This document shows positions 18,357 through 27,902 of a stretch of 42,435 nucleotides of DNA, piece by piece. The first letter of the stretch is position 1. Each line of letters opens with the position of its first letter. This DNA comes from Helicobacter ailurogastricus (GTDB taxonomy: Bacteria; Campylobacterota; Campylobacteria; Campylobacterales; Helicobacteraceae): contig NZ_CDMG01000008.1 in assembly GCF_001282945.1 (NCBI RefSeq), positions 1 to 42,435 of the forward strand, given 5' to 3'. The position numbers were made by a program, and so were the translations under genes. Under the pieces are notes generated by a model. It had not been told where the DNA came from. It saw nothing but the letters and a program-made list of their open reading frames with translations, and ran no database searches.

Positions 18357-19346
18357 TCAAACGCTCTGGTTGTTTAAGCTGACGATCTGAGGCAGAGGGC
18401 TTAGGGGCGTGGGCGCGCTAAAAAACTCTTCAATTTGCGCCCGTGCTTCTTGGGGCTGTGTCATGGAATTGACCGCCGTTTTAAACGCCCCAGCGTTGGC
18501 ATGCCCTTTGGCGTAGGCGTGTAGGTTTTTGCGAAACATCACCACCCCTCTATCCCCATAAAAAGCGACCATTTTATCAAAATGCTCCAAGACCAAATCT
18601 TTTTTCAGCACCGCGGGCAAGTCCTCTGTGTTGTTTTTAATTTGCCAAAAAATCCACGGCTGTGTGAGGCTGGATCGCCCAATCATCACTCCATTTGCGC
18701 CCGTGTAAGCTAAGACCTCCCTAGCCTTTTTGGGGCTGTCGATCTCGCCATTGGCGATCAGTGGCTTGTTTAACACTTGGCGCATTAAACGGACGCTCTC
18801 GTAATCGATGCGCTCTTTTTTGTAGCGATCGGCGCGGGTGCGCGCATGCACCACGACAAAATCCACGGGGGCATCGTTGAGGGCGTGGGCGATCTCAAGC
18901 GGGATCTTGCTCTCAAAACCCAAGCGCACTTTCACGCTGCTATAAGGCTTGTTGCTCTTCTCTTTGATGAGGCGCAAGAGTTGCACCAAGTGGTTTAAAT
19001 CCTTTAAAAGCCCGCTGCCATTGCCATGGTTTGCCACTTTTGGGGCGGGACAGCCGCAATTAAAGTCGATGATGTCGATGCCCTTTAAGCCGTTGATTTT
19101 CTCCACCGCCTGGGCGACGATCTGCTCTTTCGAGCCGGCAATTTGCACGCTAAAGGGTTGTTCCTCGGGCGACTTTTCAAGCATTTTAGCGGTTTTGTTG
19201 AAGGCATGCACGAGCGCGTGGCTGCTCACCATTTCGCTCACCGTGACATCCACCCCAAAGCGTTTCACGACACTTCTAAAGGGCAAATCCGTATAGCCAG
19301 CCAGGGGGGCTAAAAATAAAAGATTCTCAAAAATTAATTTTTCCAT
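18357..19346 (-). CDS. dus: tRNA-dihydrouridine synthase
   Basis: It is an FMN enzyme that reduces uridines in tRNA D-loops with NAD(P)H. The 329-aa product starts at MEKLIFENLLFLAPLAGYTD, with the typical N-terminal 'APLAGYTDLPFR'. 'FNCGCPAPKV' holds the catalytic Cys (around residue 99). 'VVVHARTR' and 'GANGVMIGRSSLTQPW' form the phosphate/FMN-binding part of the TIM barrel. The frame is open 41 codons further upstream, but that would overlap cca by more than 100 bp. ATG 19346 lies 5 bp after the cca stop with AAGG just ahead. Subfamily (DusB-like) not certain. Confidence 0.92.
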   Translation of the reverse strand: MEKLIFENLLFLAPLAGYTDLPFRSVVKRFGVDVTVSEMVSSHALVHAFNKTAKMLEKSPEEQPFSVQIAGSKEQIVAQAVEKINGLKGIDIIDFNCGCPAPKVANHGNGSGLLKDLNHLVQLLRLIKEKSNKPYSSVKVRLGFESKIPLEIAHALNDAPVDFVVVHARTRADRYKKERIDYESVRLMRQVLNKPLIANGEIDSPKKAREVLAYTGANGVMIGRSSLTQPWIFWQIKNNTEDLPAVLKKDLVLEHFDKMVAFYGDRGVVMFRKNLHAYAKGHANAGAFKTAVNSMTQPQEARAQIEEFFSAPTPLSPLPQIVSLNNQSV

Positions 19347-19351
19347 AAACC

Positions 19352-20575
19352 TTATTTTAACGCATTTTCTCTTAAGTTTTTCGCCCAAACTTTGGCAAAT
19401 TCTAGCAAAGTGGGGGCGTTGTTTTCTAACCTCTCTTGTACCACTGCGCACAAACACGCCTGCAAGCACGCCCCGATCTGCTCCCTGTGTAGCCCCAAGC
19501 CCTTTAAAGTTTCGCCCTTGATCGCTAAAAAGCTGAGAGTATAGACCTCTTTTTGGGCGCCAATGCGCTTAAAGTGGGCGTGCAAACTTTGCCATTGATC
19601 GCGATCATAGGCTTTAAGCCAGCCTAGCCACGCCCGCACTTGAGAGAGGCTTAAAGTTTGCATTTGCTGTTTAAGCCAAATTTTGCAAGTGGGCGGGCTT
19701 TGGCGGGTGTAGGGCAATAATTTTTCGATGTTTTTAAGCAACTTTTTAGGGGGCTTTAGCATCGCTAAAGCATTTAAGGGGTCTTTGCTCGCGGCAAGCA
19801 AGCCTAAAAAGCGGGTGGTTAAATTCAAAGGGGTTTGGCTTAAGGGGGCTAAAAGCGTGGGCTTTAAGGGGGTGTTTAGCGCGCACTCCAGCACGCTTGC
19901 ATAGGCAACACACACCGCCCCGGCATGCGCACCCATTAAGATTTTACACAGCTCGGCAAAAACGCGCTCTTTGCTGATGTGTTGCAGCAGCGGGGCGTGT
20001 TTTAGCACCGCCTGCGCGCTCAAAGGCTCTAGCTTAAAACCAAGCACGCTTGCAAAACGCAAAGCCCTTAAAATCCGCAAAGCGTCCTCGCTCACCCGCT
20101 CACTTGCCACGCCCACAAAGCGCAGGCGTTTTAAGCGCAAGTCTTTCACTCCCCCGTGTAAATCCAAAAGCCCCTTTGTGGGGTGGTAGGCTAGGGCATT
20201 GATAGTGAAATCCCGCCTTTTTAGGTCGGTTTCTAACGTGGCGTTAAAGCGCACTTGCGGGTGGCGGTGATTAACATAGCCGCTCTCTTCTCTGTAAGTG
20301 GTGATCTCAAACACGCGTTTGCCAAAGCGCGCGCCCAGCGTGCCAAAGGCAAGTCCTAAAGGGATGGTGGGGATTTTATGCGCTTTTAAAAGTGAGGCTA
20401 GCTCTTCTGGCGTGGCGTTGGTGGCTAGGTCGCAATCTTTGGGTTTTAGCCCTAAAAGCCCATCGCGCACGCACCCGCCCACCACGACTGCCTCAAAGCC
20501 ATTGGTTTCTAGCACCTCCAACAAGCGCAAAATGGGGGGGGGCAAGCTAAAATGGTGGTTTTGATCCCAAAGCAC
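19352..20575 (-). CDS. cca: CCA tRNA nucleotidyltransferase / poly(A) polymerase family
   Basis: It adds or repairs the 3' CCA of tRNAs; H. pylori homologues are sometimes labelled PapS. The 407-aa product has the class II nucleotidyltransferase signature 'GGCVRDGLLG', the metal-binding pair in 'KDCDLAT' and 'RRDFTINALAYHP'. 'EDALRILRALRFAS' is the ATP/CTP-selecting region. The start is GTG 20575 with AAAAGG 6 nt upstream. Its promoter region overlaps that of queC on the opposite strand. Codons 12-14 are CCC CCC CCC, a C9 tract (G9 on the plus strand, 20534-20542) unusually early in a normally essential gene. In-frame TTG codons just after the tract could serve as alternative starts. First gene of the cca-dus-OMP operon. 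Confidence 0.9.
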   Translation of the reverse strand: MLWDQNHHFSLPPPILRLLEVLETNGFEAVVVGGCVRDGLLGLKPKDCDLATNATPEELASLLKAHKIPTIPLGLAFGTLGARFGKRVFEITTYREESGYVNHRHPQVRFNATLETDLKRRDFTINALAYHPTKGLLDLHGGVKDLRLKRLRFVGVASERVSEDALRILRALRFASVLGFKLEPLSAQAVLKHAPLLQHISKERVFAELCKILMGAHAGAVCVAYASVLECALNTPLKPTLLAPLSQTPLNLTTRFLGLLAASKDPLNALAMLKPPKKLLKNIEKLLPYTRQSPPTCKIWLKQQMQTLSLSQVRAWLGWLKAYDRDQWQSLHAHFKRIGAQKEVYTLSFLAIKGETLKGLGLHREQIGACLQACLCAVVQERLENNAPTLLEFAKVWAKNLRENALK

Positions 20576-20589
20576 AAAAAGCCTTTTGC

Positions 20590-20595
20590 TATAAT
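20590..20595 (+). promoter_or_regulatory. -10 box upstream of queC
   Basis: TGCTATAAT, an extended -10 of the form seen several times here, lies 28 bp before the queC ATG. Its complement overlaps the cca promoter region. Confidence 0.6.
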
Positions 20596-20623
20596 GGGCG
20601 CTATTTTAGCAAAAGAAAACCCG

Positions 20624-21334
20624 ATGATTTTAGAAAAAACCTACAACGCCTCCTGTGTGCTCTGCTTTAGCGGAGGGCAAGACAGCACCACTTTAGCCCT
20701 TTGGGCCAAAAAGGCTTTTAGCGCAACCCACTTGCTCGCCTTTGATTACGCCCAAAAACACGCCATCGAGCTAGAGCAAGCGCAAAAAATCGCTGGGCTT
20801 TTAAACCTGCCTTTAAAAATTTTAGATGTGCGCTTTTTGCAAGAAATCACCCTCTCGGCCCTCTTTGCCAACCATCCGCAAAAAAGCCACGCCCCCCATC
20901 CCCAAAACCCCGACTTGCCCGCCTCCTTTGTGCCCGATCGCAACGCCTTATTTTTCACCCTAGCGCACGCTTACGCCTTTAATTTGGGGGCGGATTTTGT
21001 GCTTGTGGGGGTTTCACAGCAAGATTACAGCGGGTATTTTGATTGCCGCGCCGCGTTTTTAGAGAGCCTGCAAACTTCTTTAAATTTAGGGGCGTTTGGC
21101 GTGCCAGAGGGCATTACATTTTTAGCCCCCTTCATGCAAATGTCAAAGGCGCAAGAGTTTGGCCTCGCACGGGATTTGGGCGGGCTGGATTTTGTGCTAG
21201 AGTACACGCACACATGTTATGAGGGGGTGCGGGGCGTGCGCCACGCTTATGGCTATGGTTGTGGGGTTTGCCCGGCGTGCCAGTTGCGCCAAGCCGCTTA
21301 CCAAGAATTTTTAGAGCACTATAAACAAAATTGA
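20624..21334 (+). CDS. queC: 7-cyano-7-deazaguanine synthase QueC
   Basis: It makes preQ0 from 7-carboxy-7-deazaguanine with ATP and ammonia, in queuosine biosynthesis. The 236-aa product has the PP-loop 'CFSGGQDSTTLALWA' near the N-terminus. Family motifs are 'PDRNALFFTLA' and 'GVSQQDYSGYFDCR'. The C-terminal zinc site is formed by Cys in 'CYEGVRG' and 'YGCGVCPACQLRQ'. ATG 20624 (MILEKTYNASCVL) is chosen because it follows the TATAAT at 20590 with a short leader. Upstream start codons in the frame would lie in the promoter and overlap cca. Confidence 0.93.
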   Translation: MILEKTYNASCVLCFSGGQDSTTLALWAKKAFSATHLLAFDYAQKHAIELEQAQKIAGLLNLPLKILDVRFLQEITLSALFANHPQKSHAPHPQNPDLPASFVPDRNALFFTLAHAYAFNLGADFVLVGVSQQDYSGYFDCRAAFLESLQTSLNLGAFGVPEGITFLAPFMQMSKAQEFGLARDLGGLDFVLEYTHTCYEGVRGVRHAYGYGCGVCPACQLRQAAYQEFLEHYKQN

Positions 21335-21358
21335 TAGACAACGACTAAAGTTTTATGC

Positions 21359-21364
21359 TATAAT
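21359..21364 (+). promoter_or_regulatory. -10 box upstream of cbpA-hspR
   Basis: TGCTATAAT lies 27 bp before the cbpA ATG. In H. pylori this promoter is repressed by HspR through HAIR-like inverted repeats. I see no clear CTTGAGT-N7-ACTCAAG match in 21335-21391. Confidence 0.6.
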
Positions 21365-21391
21365 GGGCTTTATTTTTTGAATGGAGTTTGC

Positions 21392-22261
21392 ATGAGTAAA
21401 AGTTTATACAGCACCTTAGAAGTGGCCGAGGGGGCGAGCCAAGAGGAGATCAAAAAATCCTACCGCAGGCTTGCAAGAAAATACCACCCCGACCTCAACA
21501 AGGGCAAGGAAGCTGAAGAGAAGTTTAAAGAGATCAACGCCGCCTATGAGATTTTAAACGACCCGCAAAGACGGGCGCAGTACGACCAATTCGGGGACAA
21601 CATGTTTGGCGGGCAGAACTTTAGCGACTTTGCCAGAGCGCAGGGGCGGGGAAGCTTGGACGACATTTTGTCCTCCATCTTTGGGCGGGGGGGCTTTAAA
21701 ACCGACTTCATGGGCGGGGGCAATTACACCAATATGGGCGGGTTTAATCATTTTGGCTTTGCCCCTGATTTGGATTTGCAAGTGGAGCTACAAATCACCT
21801 TGCAAGAGGCCGTTTTGGGGGCTAAAAGGCGGGTGCAATTAAGCCACGACAGCTTTGAAATTAAAATCCCAGCGGGAGTAAGAGAGGGCGAAGTGTTAAG
21901 GGCCAAAGGGCGGGGGCGCAAGCAAGGCGGGATGGTGGGCGATGTGCTCTTAAAAGTGCATGTGCTTGAGGATGGCGTGTATCATCAAAAGGGCGATGAC
22001 CTTTATAAAAACTTTGATTTGCCCCTAAAAACTGCCCTCTTTGGAGGCAAGGTGCAAGTGGAAACTCTCTATAAGGAGGTTACCTTAAAAATCCCGCCAA
22101 ACACCAAGAACGCCCAAAAGTTTCGCCTAAGAGAGCTTGGGGTGAAAAACCGCAAAACGGGCGGTTTGGGGGATTTGTATTTGTTGGCCAATGTCATTTT
22201 GCCCCACACAGACACCTTAAGCGCGCCCTTCAAGCAAACCTTGCAAGAACAACTTCCTTAA
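21392..22261 (+). CDS. cbpA: DnaJ-like co-chaperone CbpA
   Basis: It stimulates the ATPase of DnaK. The 289-aa product has an N-terminal J-domain with the HPD motif in '[13 protein letters not shown]' (residues 29-41). A Gly/Phe-rich linker with '[13 protein letters not shown]' follows, then two C-terminal substrate-binding beta domains ('[19 protein letters not shown]', '[19 protein letters not shown]'). There is no Cys-rich zinc domain, which separates it from DnaJ proper. The start [11 protein letters not shown] has GGAG 7 nt upstream; a TTG five codons earlier is less likely. hspR follows after 9 bp, the same order as the H. pylori heat-shock operon, so HspR autoregulation is expected from the family. 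Confidence 0.9.
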   Translation: MSKSLYSTLEVAEGASQEEIKKSYRRLARKYHPDLNKGKEAEEKFKEINAAYEILNDPQRRAQYDQFGDNMFGGQNFSDFARAQGRGSLDDILSSIFGRGGFKTDFMGGGNYTNMGGFNHFGFAPDLDLQVELQITLQEAVLGAKRRVQLSHDSFEIKIPAGVREGEVLRAKGRGRKQGGMVGDVLLKVHVLEDGVYHQKGDDLYKNFDLPLKTALFGGKVQVETLYKEVTLKIPPNTKNAQKFRLRELGVKNRKTGGLGDLYLLANVILPHTDTLSAPFKQTLQEQLP

Positions 22262-22270
22262 AGGATTCTC

Positions 22271-22630
22271 ATGGTCGATTACGATGCCCCCCTTTATTTG
22301 ATCAGTGTCGTGGCTAAGATTTTAGGCGTGCATCCGCAAACCTTGCGCCAATATGAAAAAGAGGGCCTAGTCGAGCCCAAGCGCACGGGAGGCAAGATGC
22401 GCCTGTACTCGCAAAGGGATTTAGACAAAATCAAGACCATTTTGCGCCTAACAAGGGACATGGGCGTGAATTTGGCGGGCGTGGACATTATTTTGCGCCT
22501 CAAAGAGAGGCTTGACGAGCTAGATCGCCTCAACGAGCAATTACAAGAGCGCATGCAACAGGCCAACCCGCCTCAGACCAAACGCCTAGAGCAAACCTCT
22601 TACGAGCTCATTTTATTTAAAAAGCCCTAA
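22271..22630 (+). CDS. hspR: Heat-shock repressor HspR (MerR family)
   Basis: The 119-aa product has an N-terminal MerR winged helix-turn-helix ('LISVVAKILGVHPQTLRQYE', then 'GLVEPKRTGGKMRLYSQRDL'). A coiled-coil dimerisation helix rich in Leu, Glu and Arg follows. In H. pylori HspR represses groESL, hrcA-grpE-dnaK and its own cbpA operon. It is placed directly after cbpA, as in H. pylori. The gene that follows in H. pylori (a recombination factor) is absent here; the operon ends at a repeat array and a convergent gene. Confidence 0.9.
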   Translation: MVDYDAPLYLISVVAKILGVHPQTLRQYEKEGLVEPKRTGGKMRLYSQRDLDKIKTILRLTRDMGVNLAGVDIILRLKERLDELDRLNEQLQERMQQANPPQTKRLEQTSYELILFKKP

Positions 22631-22669
22631 AAGATTTTTGCCCTATTTTGCCCTAAGCGGACGCGTTAA

Positions 22670-22736
22670 GGGGCTATGCCTATAGGGGGGCTATGCCTAT
22701 AGGGGGGCTATGCCTAGGGGGGGCTATGCCCCCCTT
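22670..22736. repeat. 17-bp tandem repeat, possible bidirectional terminator
   Basis: Units of GGGGCTATGCCTATAGG start at 22670, 22687 and 22704 (the third is one base shorter); a fourth at 22720 ends in GCCCCCC instead. Each unit contains the small dyad CTAT-GCCT-ATAG. The last unit forms GGGGGCTATGCCCCC, almost the same stem-loop as the giant OMP terminators (GGGGGCTACGCCCCC). It lies between convergent hspR and the methyltransferase gene and covers the latter's stop. There is no T-run. Confidence 0.7.
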
Positions 22737-23728
22737 CCCACAATCAGCCCCTTAAAGCGCTCGCCTAACCCCTCGGGGCTAATGAGGGCATGGGCTTTAA
22801 AGGCTTCTTTTTGATAGATTGGATAGGGTACACTTTCAGCGAACAAGTCTAAAAGCGTGGCAAAGCCCATTTCTAAAAGCGTGGCGCATTGTGTACCATA
22901 AAAAACAGAGTGCGCGCCCTGCGCTTTGAATAAATGTTCTAAGAGCGCAAAATCTATGTCATAGGTCAAATCGATTTGTTGGTAAAGCCCCTTTAAATCG
23001 CTTAAAATCTCCTCTAGCCCCAAGACTTTATGCGCCCTGTAACCCCTCAAACTCAGCGAAGCGTTGCTCTCAAACCCATATTGCCCATAATCAAAACTCA
23101 CAAGCCGCCAGCTTGCTCCCTTAAGGCTTTGGCACAAGTGCGCCACAAACGCCTCCCACGCAAAGGGTACACACCCCCCAGTAGGATAAAAGCCCTCAAG
23201 GCGCTTTAATTCGCCATCCTCCAAGCCACGCCAAACGGGTCTAAAATTTTGCACGCTTAAGATTTGCCCCCCTTGCACCAGCTCACACGCAAAGCTGTCC
23301 CATAATTCATTGCAATATAAAAAGGCATTCTGTAGCCCCTTTAACCCCCCAATATTTTTTACATGCTCTAAATTAATGCCCTCTTTGCCTAGCCGTGCTT
23401 TTTGTAATGTGGCAAGCTCATTTAAAGGCTCGACACACACAAAGCGCACTCCCTCTAAGACCCCCACGCTCAAATCCTTTAAAAAGCGCACCAAATCCGC
23501 CATTAAACGCCCCGATCCCGCCCCAATCTCCACCACGCTTAAGGGCAGTGCAAGCTCCCCGCTCTCCAGCAGGTGCAAGAGATAAAAGGCCAGAGTCCCC
23601 CCTAAAAAGCCACTCGCGCCCACAGAAGTGTAAAAGTCCCCTTTGGTGCCAATGTGCGCGCGGCGGTAATAGCCCCCCTTACCATAGAGCCACGCATGCA
23701 TAAAGGGCGCAAAGCTGTGCCAATCCAC
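22724..23728 (-). CDS. SAM-dependent methyltransferase, MidA/NDUFAF7-like (DUF185)
   Basis: The 334-aa product has the family N-terminus 'GGYYRRAHIGTKGDFYTS' and the SAM-binding glycine motif 'VVEIGAGSGRL' (about residue 65). Later motifs are 'YCNELWDSFACELV' and 'VSFDYGQYG'. Eukaryotic NDUFAF7 methylates an arginine of a complex I subunit; the bacterial target is not established. The GTG start shares bases with the uvrB stop (TAGTG), so it is translationally coupled to uvrB. The 3' end runs into the 17-bp tandem repeat and encodes the tail IVGRGA. Confidence 0.8.
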   Translation of the reverse strand: MDWHSFAPFMHAWLYGKGGYYRRAHIGTKGDFYTSVGASGFLGGTLAFYLLHLLESGELALPLSVVEIGAGSGRLMADLVRFLKDLSVGVLEGVRFVCVEPLNELATLQKARLGKEGINLEHVKNIGGLKGLQNAFLYCNELWDSFACELVQGGQILSVQNFRPVWRGLEDGELKRLEGFYPTGGCVPFAWEAFVAHLCQSLKGASWRLVSFDYGQYGFESNASLSLRGYRAHKVLGLEEILSDLKGLYQQIDLTYDIDFALLEHLFKAQGAHSVFYGTQCATLLEMGFATLLDLFAESVPYPIYQKEAFKAHALISPEGLGERFKGLIVGRGA

Positions 23729-25686
23729 TAAAGCCCTCTGATCCGTGCGATTTCATCGCGCAATTTGGCCGCCGCCTCAAAGTCTAACACCCGTGCCCTC
23801 TCTTGCATTTGGGCGCGCAACTTCTTAATCAACTGCTCTTTTTCTTTTTTAGGCATTTTGTCTGTAAATTTGGGCTTTGAGGGGGTGTAGTCTTTAAGCT
23901 CCTCTTCAAGGGGGCGTTGGGTGCTTTTGGGCGTGATGTTGTGGGCTTTGTTGAAGGCGATTTGTTTAGCGCGCCTGCCATCGGTGGTTGTCATCGCCTC
24001 TTGCATGCTCGCCGTGATTTTATCGGCGTAGAAAATCACTTTCCCGTGGATGTGGCGCGCCACCCGCCCCATGGTTTGAATCAACGCCGTTGCGCTTCTT
24101 AAAAACCCCTCTTTATCCGCGTCTAAAATGGCGACTAGCGACACTTCGGGCAAGTCTAGCCCCTCTCTTAATAAGTTAATGCCGATCAAAATGTCAAACT
24201 CGCCCAGCCTAAAGGCGCGAATCAAGTGGTTGCGCTCGATCGCGTCTATGTCGCTGTGTAGGTATTGCACCTTAAGCCCGCCCTCTAAATAGTGCTTACA
24301 CAGCTCTTCAGCCATTTTTTTTGTCAAAGTTGTTACCAACACCCGCTCTTTACGTGCCACGACTTGCTTGATCGTGTTGTATAAATCTTGCACCTGATTT
24401 TGTGTGGGGCGGACTTCATACTCGGGGTCTAATAGCCCTGTGGGGCGGATGATTTGCTCGGCGATGTGCCCGCCTGAGAGCTCTAGCTCTAGGGGATTTG
24501 GTGTGGCTGAGACAAAGAGAAAATGGGGAGACTTCTTTATAAATTCCTCGTATTTTAAGGGGCGGTTGTCAAGCGCGGAGGGCAGTCTAAAGCCATAATC
24601 CACCAAAACCTGCTTGCGGCTAGAATCGCCGGCATACATGCCCTTAAATTGGGGCAAGCTCACATGCGACTCATCCACAATGACTAAAAAGGGGCGTTTC
24701 TTTTGGGCGAAGTAGTCTAGCAAGGTGTAGGGGGTGTCGCCGGCTTGCTTGTCGGTAAAATGCCGCGAGTAGTTTTCAATGCCCTTGCATATGCCCGTAG
24801 CCGCCATCATTTCTAAATCAAATTCTGTGCGCGTTTTTAACCTCTCATATTCTAGGGGCTTGTTGTGTTCCTTAAAGAATTTAAGCCGCTCGGCTAACTC
24901 GGCTTCAATGCTATCTAGAGCGCTTTTAAGGCGGCTTTGGCTCACAATGAAGGCGTTTGCGGCGTAGAGAATGTAACTTTCTAGGGCTTTAAGCGGTTTG
25001 TTCTCCAGCGCGTCAAAACTATAAATGCGCTCGATCTCATCGCCAAAAAATTCCACACGGATAAAGTTGGTGTCGTTGTAGGCGGGGAAAATATCCACGC
25101 TCTCCCCCACCACCCTAAACTTGCCCCGCTCTAATAAGTCGCAACGTTCATAACCCATGTCTATGAGTTTTCTTAAAAACTCTGTATAAGCCACGCTTTG
25201 CCCCACCTCGATTTTTTCTAGCATGCTCAAATATTCCAGCGGGTCGCCAAAACCATAATTTGCCGACACGCTCGCCACCACCACCACATCGTCATAGCCT
25301 AGCAGCGAAGTGATCGCACTTAAACGCAAACGCTCTAAATCCTCGTTGATCGCGCTGTCTTTTTCAATGAATAAATCCCGCCTTGGGATATACGACTCGG
25401 GCTGGTAGTAGTCAAAGTAAGAGATAAAATACTCCACATGGTTTTTGGGAAAAAAGCTTTTAAATTCGCTGTAAAGCTGGGCGCAAAGGGTTTTATTGTG
25501 CGACATGACTAAGGTGGGCATTTGCAATTTAGAGATGAGATAGGCCATGCTAAAGGTCTTGCCGCTGCCCGTAACCCCCAGCAAGGTTTGGTAAGCCGCC
25601 CCTTGCTTCACGCCTTGTAAAAGCTGTGACACCGCTTTTTCTTGCTCTAAACTCGGTTGGTAGGGGGCTTGTAGGATAAAGTCCAT
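23728..25686 (-). CDS. uvrB: Excinuclease ABC subunit UvrB
   Basis: It is the damage-verification helicase of nucleotide excision repair, partner of UvrA and UvrC. The product is 652 aa from [12 protein letters not shown]. The Walker A is '[14 protein letters not shown]' and the beta-hairpin region includes '[15 protein letters not shown]'. '[10 protein letters not shown]' is the DEAD-like box; '[15 protein letters not shown]' and '[13 protein letters not shown]' are motifs V and VI. The C-terminal UVR motif is '[16 protein letters not shown]'. Length matches the family. An in-frame start 8 codons further upstream (25710) is possible; neither has a strong RBS. Divergent from priA with a shared 60-bp intergenic region. 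Confidence 0.95.
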   Translation of the reverse strand: MDFILQAPYQPSLEQEKAVSQLLQGVKQGAAYQTLLGVTGSGKTFSMAYLISKLQMPTLVMSHNKTLCAQLYSEFKSFFPKNHVEYFISYFDYYQPESYIPRRDLFIEKDSAINEDLERLRLSAITSLLGYDDVVVVASVSANYGFGDPLEYLSMLEKIEVGQSVAYTEFLRKLIDMGYERCDLLERGKFRVVGESVDIFPAYNDTNFIRVEFFGDEIERIYSFDALENKPLKALESYILYAANAFIVSQSRLKSALDSIEAELAERLKFFKEHNKPLEYERLKTRTEFDLEMMAATGICKGIENYSRHFTDKQAGDTPYTLLDYFAQKKRPFLVIVDESHVSLPQFKGMYAGDSSRKQVLVDYGFRLPSALDNRPLKYEEFIKKSPHFLFVSATPNPLELELSGGHIAEQIIRPTGLLDPEYEVRPTQNQVQDLYNTIKQVVARKERVLVTTLTKKMAEELCKHYLEGGLKVQYLHSDIDAIERNHLIRAFRLGEFDILIGINLLREGLDLPEVSLVAILDADKEGFLRSATALIQTMGRVARHIHGKVIFYADKITASMQEAMTTTDGRRAKQIAFNKAHNITPKSTQRPLEEELKDYTPSKPKFTDKMPKKEKEQLIKKLRAQMQERARVLDFEAAAKLRDEIARIRGL

Positions 25687-25744
25687 TTTGCTCGCTTTTG
25701 CTAAAATCAAGGCTTTATCATAGCTAAAAAAGAGAAGGATTTTT

Positions 25745-27616
25745 ATGCTAAAGCACTACTTAGTGGCTGTGCTCAAACACAATGTCAAGCCCTTGACCTA
25801 CCAAAGCCAAAGCCCCTTGCAAGTGGGCGACTTGGTGAAAGTTCCCTTAAATGGGCGCGCTTGCAGGGGCGTGGTGCTTGAAGAGTGCCCCAAGCCCAGC
25901 TTTGCGTGCAAGGACGCGCACCCTATGGATTTTTATTTCAACGGGCAACAAATGCTGTTACTAGAATTCATCGCCACTTATTACTGCGCCACGCTCTCTT
26001 TGTGCGCCACGCTTTTTATCCCCTTTAGCAAGCTTGCCCCCCCCTTTAAACCCGCCCACAAAGCCCCACGCCTAAGCCCCCTAAGCCCAGCACAACAAGA
26101 AGCCCTAAACGCCTTAAAGCCCTTAAAAAGCGCCCTGCTCTTTGGCGACACGGGCAGCGGCAAAACGCACATTTACAGCCATTTGATTTTAGAAAAGTTG
26201 CAAGAGCATAAAAGCGTGGTGGTGCTCGTGCCTGAAATCGGGCTCACCTCCCAAACACAGCGTCTATTGTTGCAAATCTTTGGCGCGCAGGTGGGGCTGT
26301 GGCACAGCAAACTAAGCCCCGCGCAAAAAAAGCAAACCTTAGCGCACATCGCCAGCGGGCAAATAAAAATCGTTGTCGGCACAAGGAGCGCGCTTTTTTT
26401 ACCCATGCCAAATTTGGGGCTTGTGCTGGTGGATGAAGAGCATGACCAAGCCTATAAAGCCAGCCTTGCGCCCTATTACAACGCCAGAGATGTTGCCTTG
26501 TATTTAGCCAGCAAAATGCCCATCCAAGTCATTTTAGGCTCGGCGACCCCGCATTTACGCAGTTATTACAGGGCCAAGGAAAATAAAAGCCTTGTGCGCT
26601 TGAGGGGGCGTTACTTCAACAGCACCCAAGAGATGATTTTTGAGCAGAGTCAGACAGCCATCACCCCGCTTTTATTGGCGCACTTGTCTAAAAGTTTGCA
26701 AGAGCAACAACAGAGCATCATTTTTTTACCCACCAGAGCTTCGTTTAAAAAGTTGCTGTGTTTGGCGTGTGGGAGTGGGGTTGAATGCCCCTTTTGCAGC
26801 GTGAATATGAGCTTACACCTTAAAGATCGGTGCATGCGCTGCCACTATTGCCAACATGAAGAGCCTATCCCCAAGGTTTGCCCCACTTGTAAGCAAGAGA
26901 GCCTAGCTGGCAAGCGCATCGGTACACAACAATTCAAAAGCGAGCTGGAAAAGCTCTTGCCTAGCGCGCGCATAGGGGTTTTAGACAAGGATCACACCCA
27001 CACAAATCAGCAAATCCAAGGCATTTTAGACTCTTTTAATGCCCATAAAATAGACATTTTAATCGGTACGCAAATGTTGGCGAAGGGACACGACTACCAT
27101 CGGGTGAATTTGGCCGTGATTTTGGGCTTAGATGAGGTCTTAAACAATGGAAGTTATAGAAGTTTTGAGGAGGGGGTGGCTTTAATGCACCAAATTGCCG
27201 GGCGCAGTGGGCGCAAAGAAAAAGGGCGGGTGCTGGTCCAAACCCTAAACGCCCCTTTTTTGCAAAGCTACACGGCCGATTTTGAAGATTTTTTAAAAGC
27301 CGAATTGCAAGCGCGCACCCCCCACTTCCCCCCGCTAAGGCGTTTGGCACAAATTGAGTTTAGGGGCAAGGACATGGCAAGCGTGCAAGAGCACATGCAA
27401 GCCAGCTTAGACACGCTTAAAGGGCTTTTAGAGCACAATCAGGGCGTGGAGATTTTGGGAGCAGGGGCTGCTAGGGTCGCAAAAATTGGGGGGCAGCATC
27501 GCTTGCAAATCCTCTTGAGCGCCACTTCCACAAAGCAATTACACGCAGTTTTGCACGCCATGCAAAAGCACACAAGGGGGGTGTTTAAAATCGATGTCGA
27601 TCCGCAAGGCATTTAA
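25745..27616 (+). CDS. priA: Primosomal protein N' (replication restart helicase PriA)
   Basis: It restarts stalled replication forks by unwinding and loading DnaB. The 623-aa product has an N-terminal 3'-DNA-binding domain and the Walker A '[14 protein letters not shown]' (134-147). The DEEH box is '[10 protein letters not shown]'. Eight Cys form the two zinc sites ('[13 protein letters not shown]', 'CMRCHYC', 'CPTCK'). '[14 protein letters not shown]' and '[12 protein letters not shown]' are helicase motifs V and VI. The ATG has AGAAGGA upstream; a TATCAT (25716-25721) may be the -10. A C8 run at 26037-26044 encodes Ala-Pro-Pro inside the gene. Confidence 0.94.
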   Translation: MLKHYLVAVLKHNVKPLTYQSQSPLQVGDLVKVPLNGRACRGVVLEECPKPSFACKDAHPMDFYFNGQQMLLLEFIATYYCATLSLCATLFIPFSKLAPPFKPAHKAPRLSPLSPAQQEALNALKPLKSALLFGDTGSGKTHIYSHLILEKLQEHKSVVVLVPEIGLTSQTQRLLLQIFGAQVGLWHSKLSPAQKKQTLAHIASGQIKIVVGTRSALFLPMPNLGLVLVDEEHDQAYKASLAPYYNARDVALYLASKMPIQVILGSATPHLRSYYRAKENKSLVRLRGRYFNSTQEMIFEQSQTAITPLLLAHLSKSLQEQQQSIIFLPTRASFKKLLCLACGSGVECPFCSVNMSLHLKDRCMRCHYCQHEEPIPKVCPTCKQESLAGKRIGTQQFKSELEKLLPSARIGVLDKDHTHTNQQIQGILDSFNAHKIDILIGTQMLAKGHDYHRVNLAVILGLDEVLNNGSYRSFEEGVALMHQIAGRSGRKEKGRVLVQTLNAPFLQSYTADFEDFLKAELQARTPHFPPLRRLAQIEFRGKDMASVQEHMQASLDTLKGLLEHNQGVEILGAGAARVAKIGGQHRLQILLSATSTKQLHAVLHAMQKHTRGVFKIDVDPQGI

Positions 27617-27636
27617 TTTTTGGGCGGGAAGTCTGC

Positions 27637-27642
27637 TATAAT
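27637..27642 (+). promoter_or_regulatory. -10 box upstream of the coiled-coil gene
   Basis: TGCTATAAT lies 30 bp before the ATG at 27672, just after the priA stop. The two small genes downstream therefore have their own promoter. Confidence 0.6.
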
Positions 27643-27671
27643 GGATGCTTAATTTTGTTTAAAGGATGCAC

Positions 27672-27902
27672 ATGGGGGCCGAGGTTTTAGACAAACTCCA
27701 TGAAAAAGTTGAGGACTTATTGCTAAGGTTAGCGCTTTTAGAAGAAGAGAATAAAAACCTACAACTCAAAAACGCCGCTCTAGCGACACAAAATGAGGAG
27801 AGAGATCGCCAAATTGGCGTTTTATACGAAGAGATTGCCGCCAAAGACAAGCGCATCCAAGAGATTTACGACAAAATCACCAAAGCTTTTGAAGAAACAT
27901 GA
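27672..27902 (+). CDS. Small coiled-coil protein
   Basis: The 76-aa product is almost entirely heptad-like helix, rich in Glu, Leu, Lys and Gln (e.g. 'LALLEEENKNLQLKNAAL'). There is no signal peptide or membrane segment. ATG 27672 is preferred over ATG 27666 because the latter overlaps the AAAGGA RBS (27661-27666). It overlaps the next ORF by 4 bp (ATGA), so the two form an operon. A ZapB-like cell-division role could be imagined from size and coil; I do not recognise the family. Confidence 0.65.
   Translation: MGAEVLDKLHEKVEDLLLRLALLEEENKNLQLKNAALATQNEERDRQIGVLYEEIAAKDKRIQEIYDKITKAFEET

Noticed and set aside
22670-22736. CRISPR array
   Set aside because: Units are contiguous 16-17-bp repeats without spacers and there are no cas genes.
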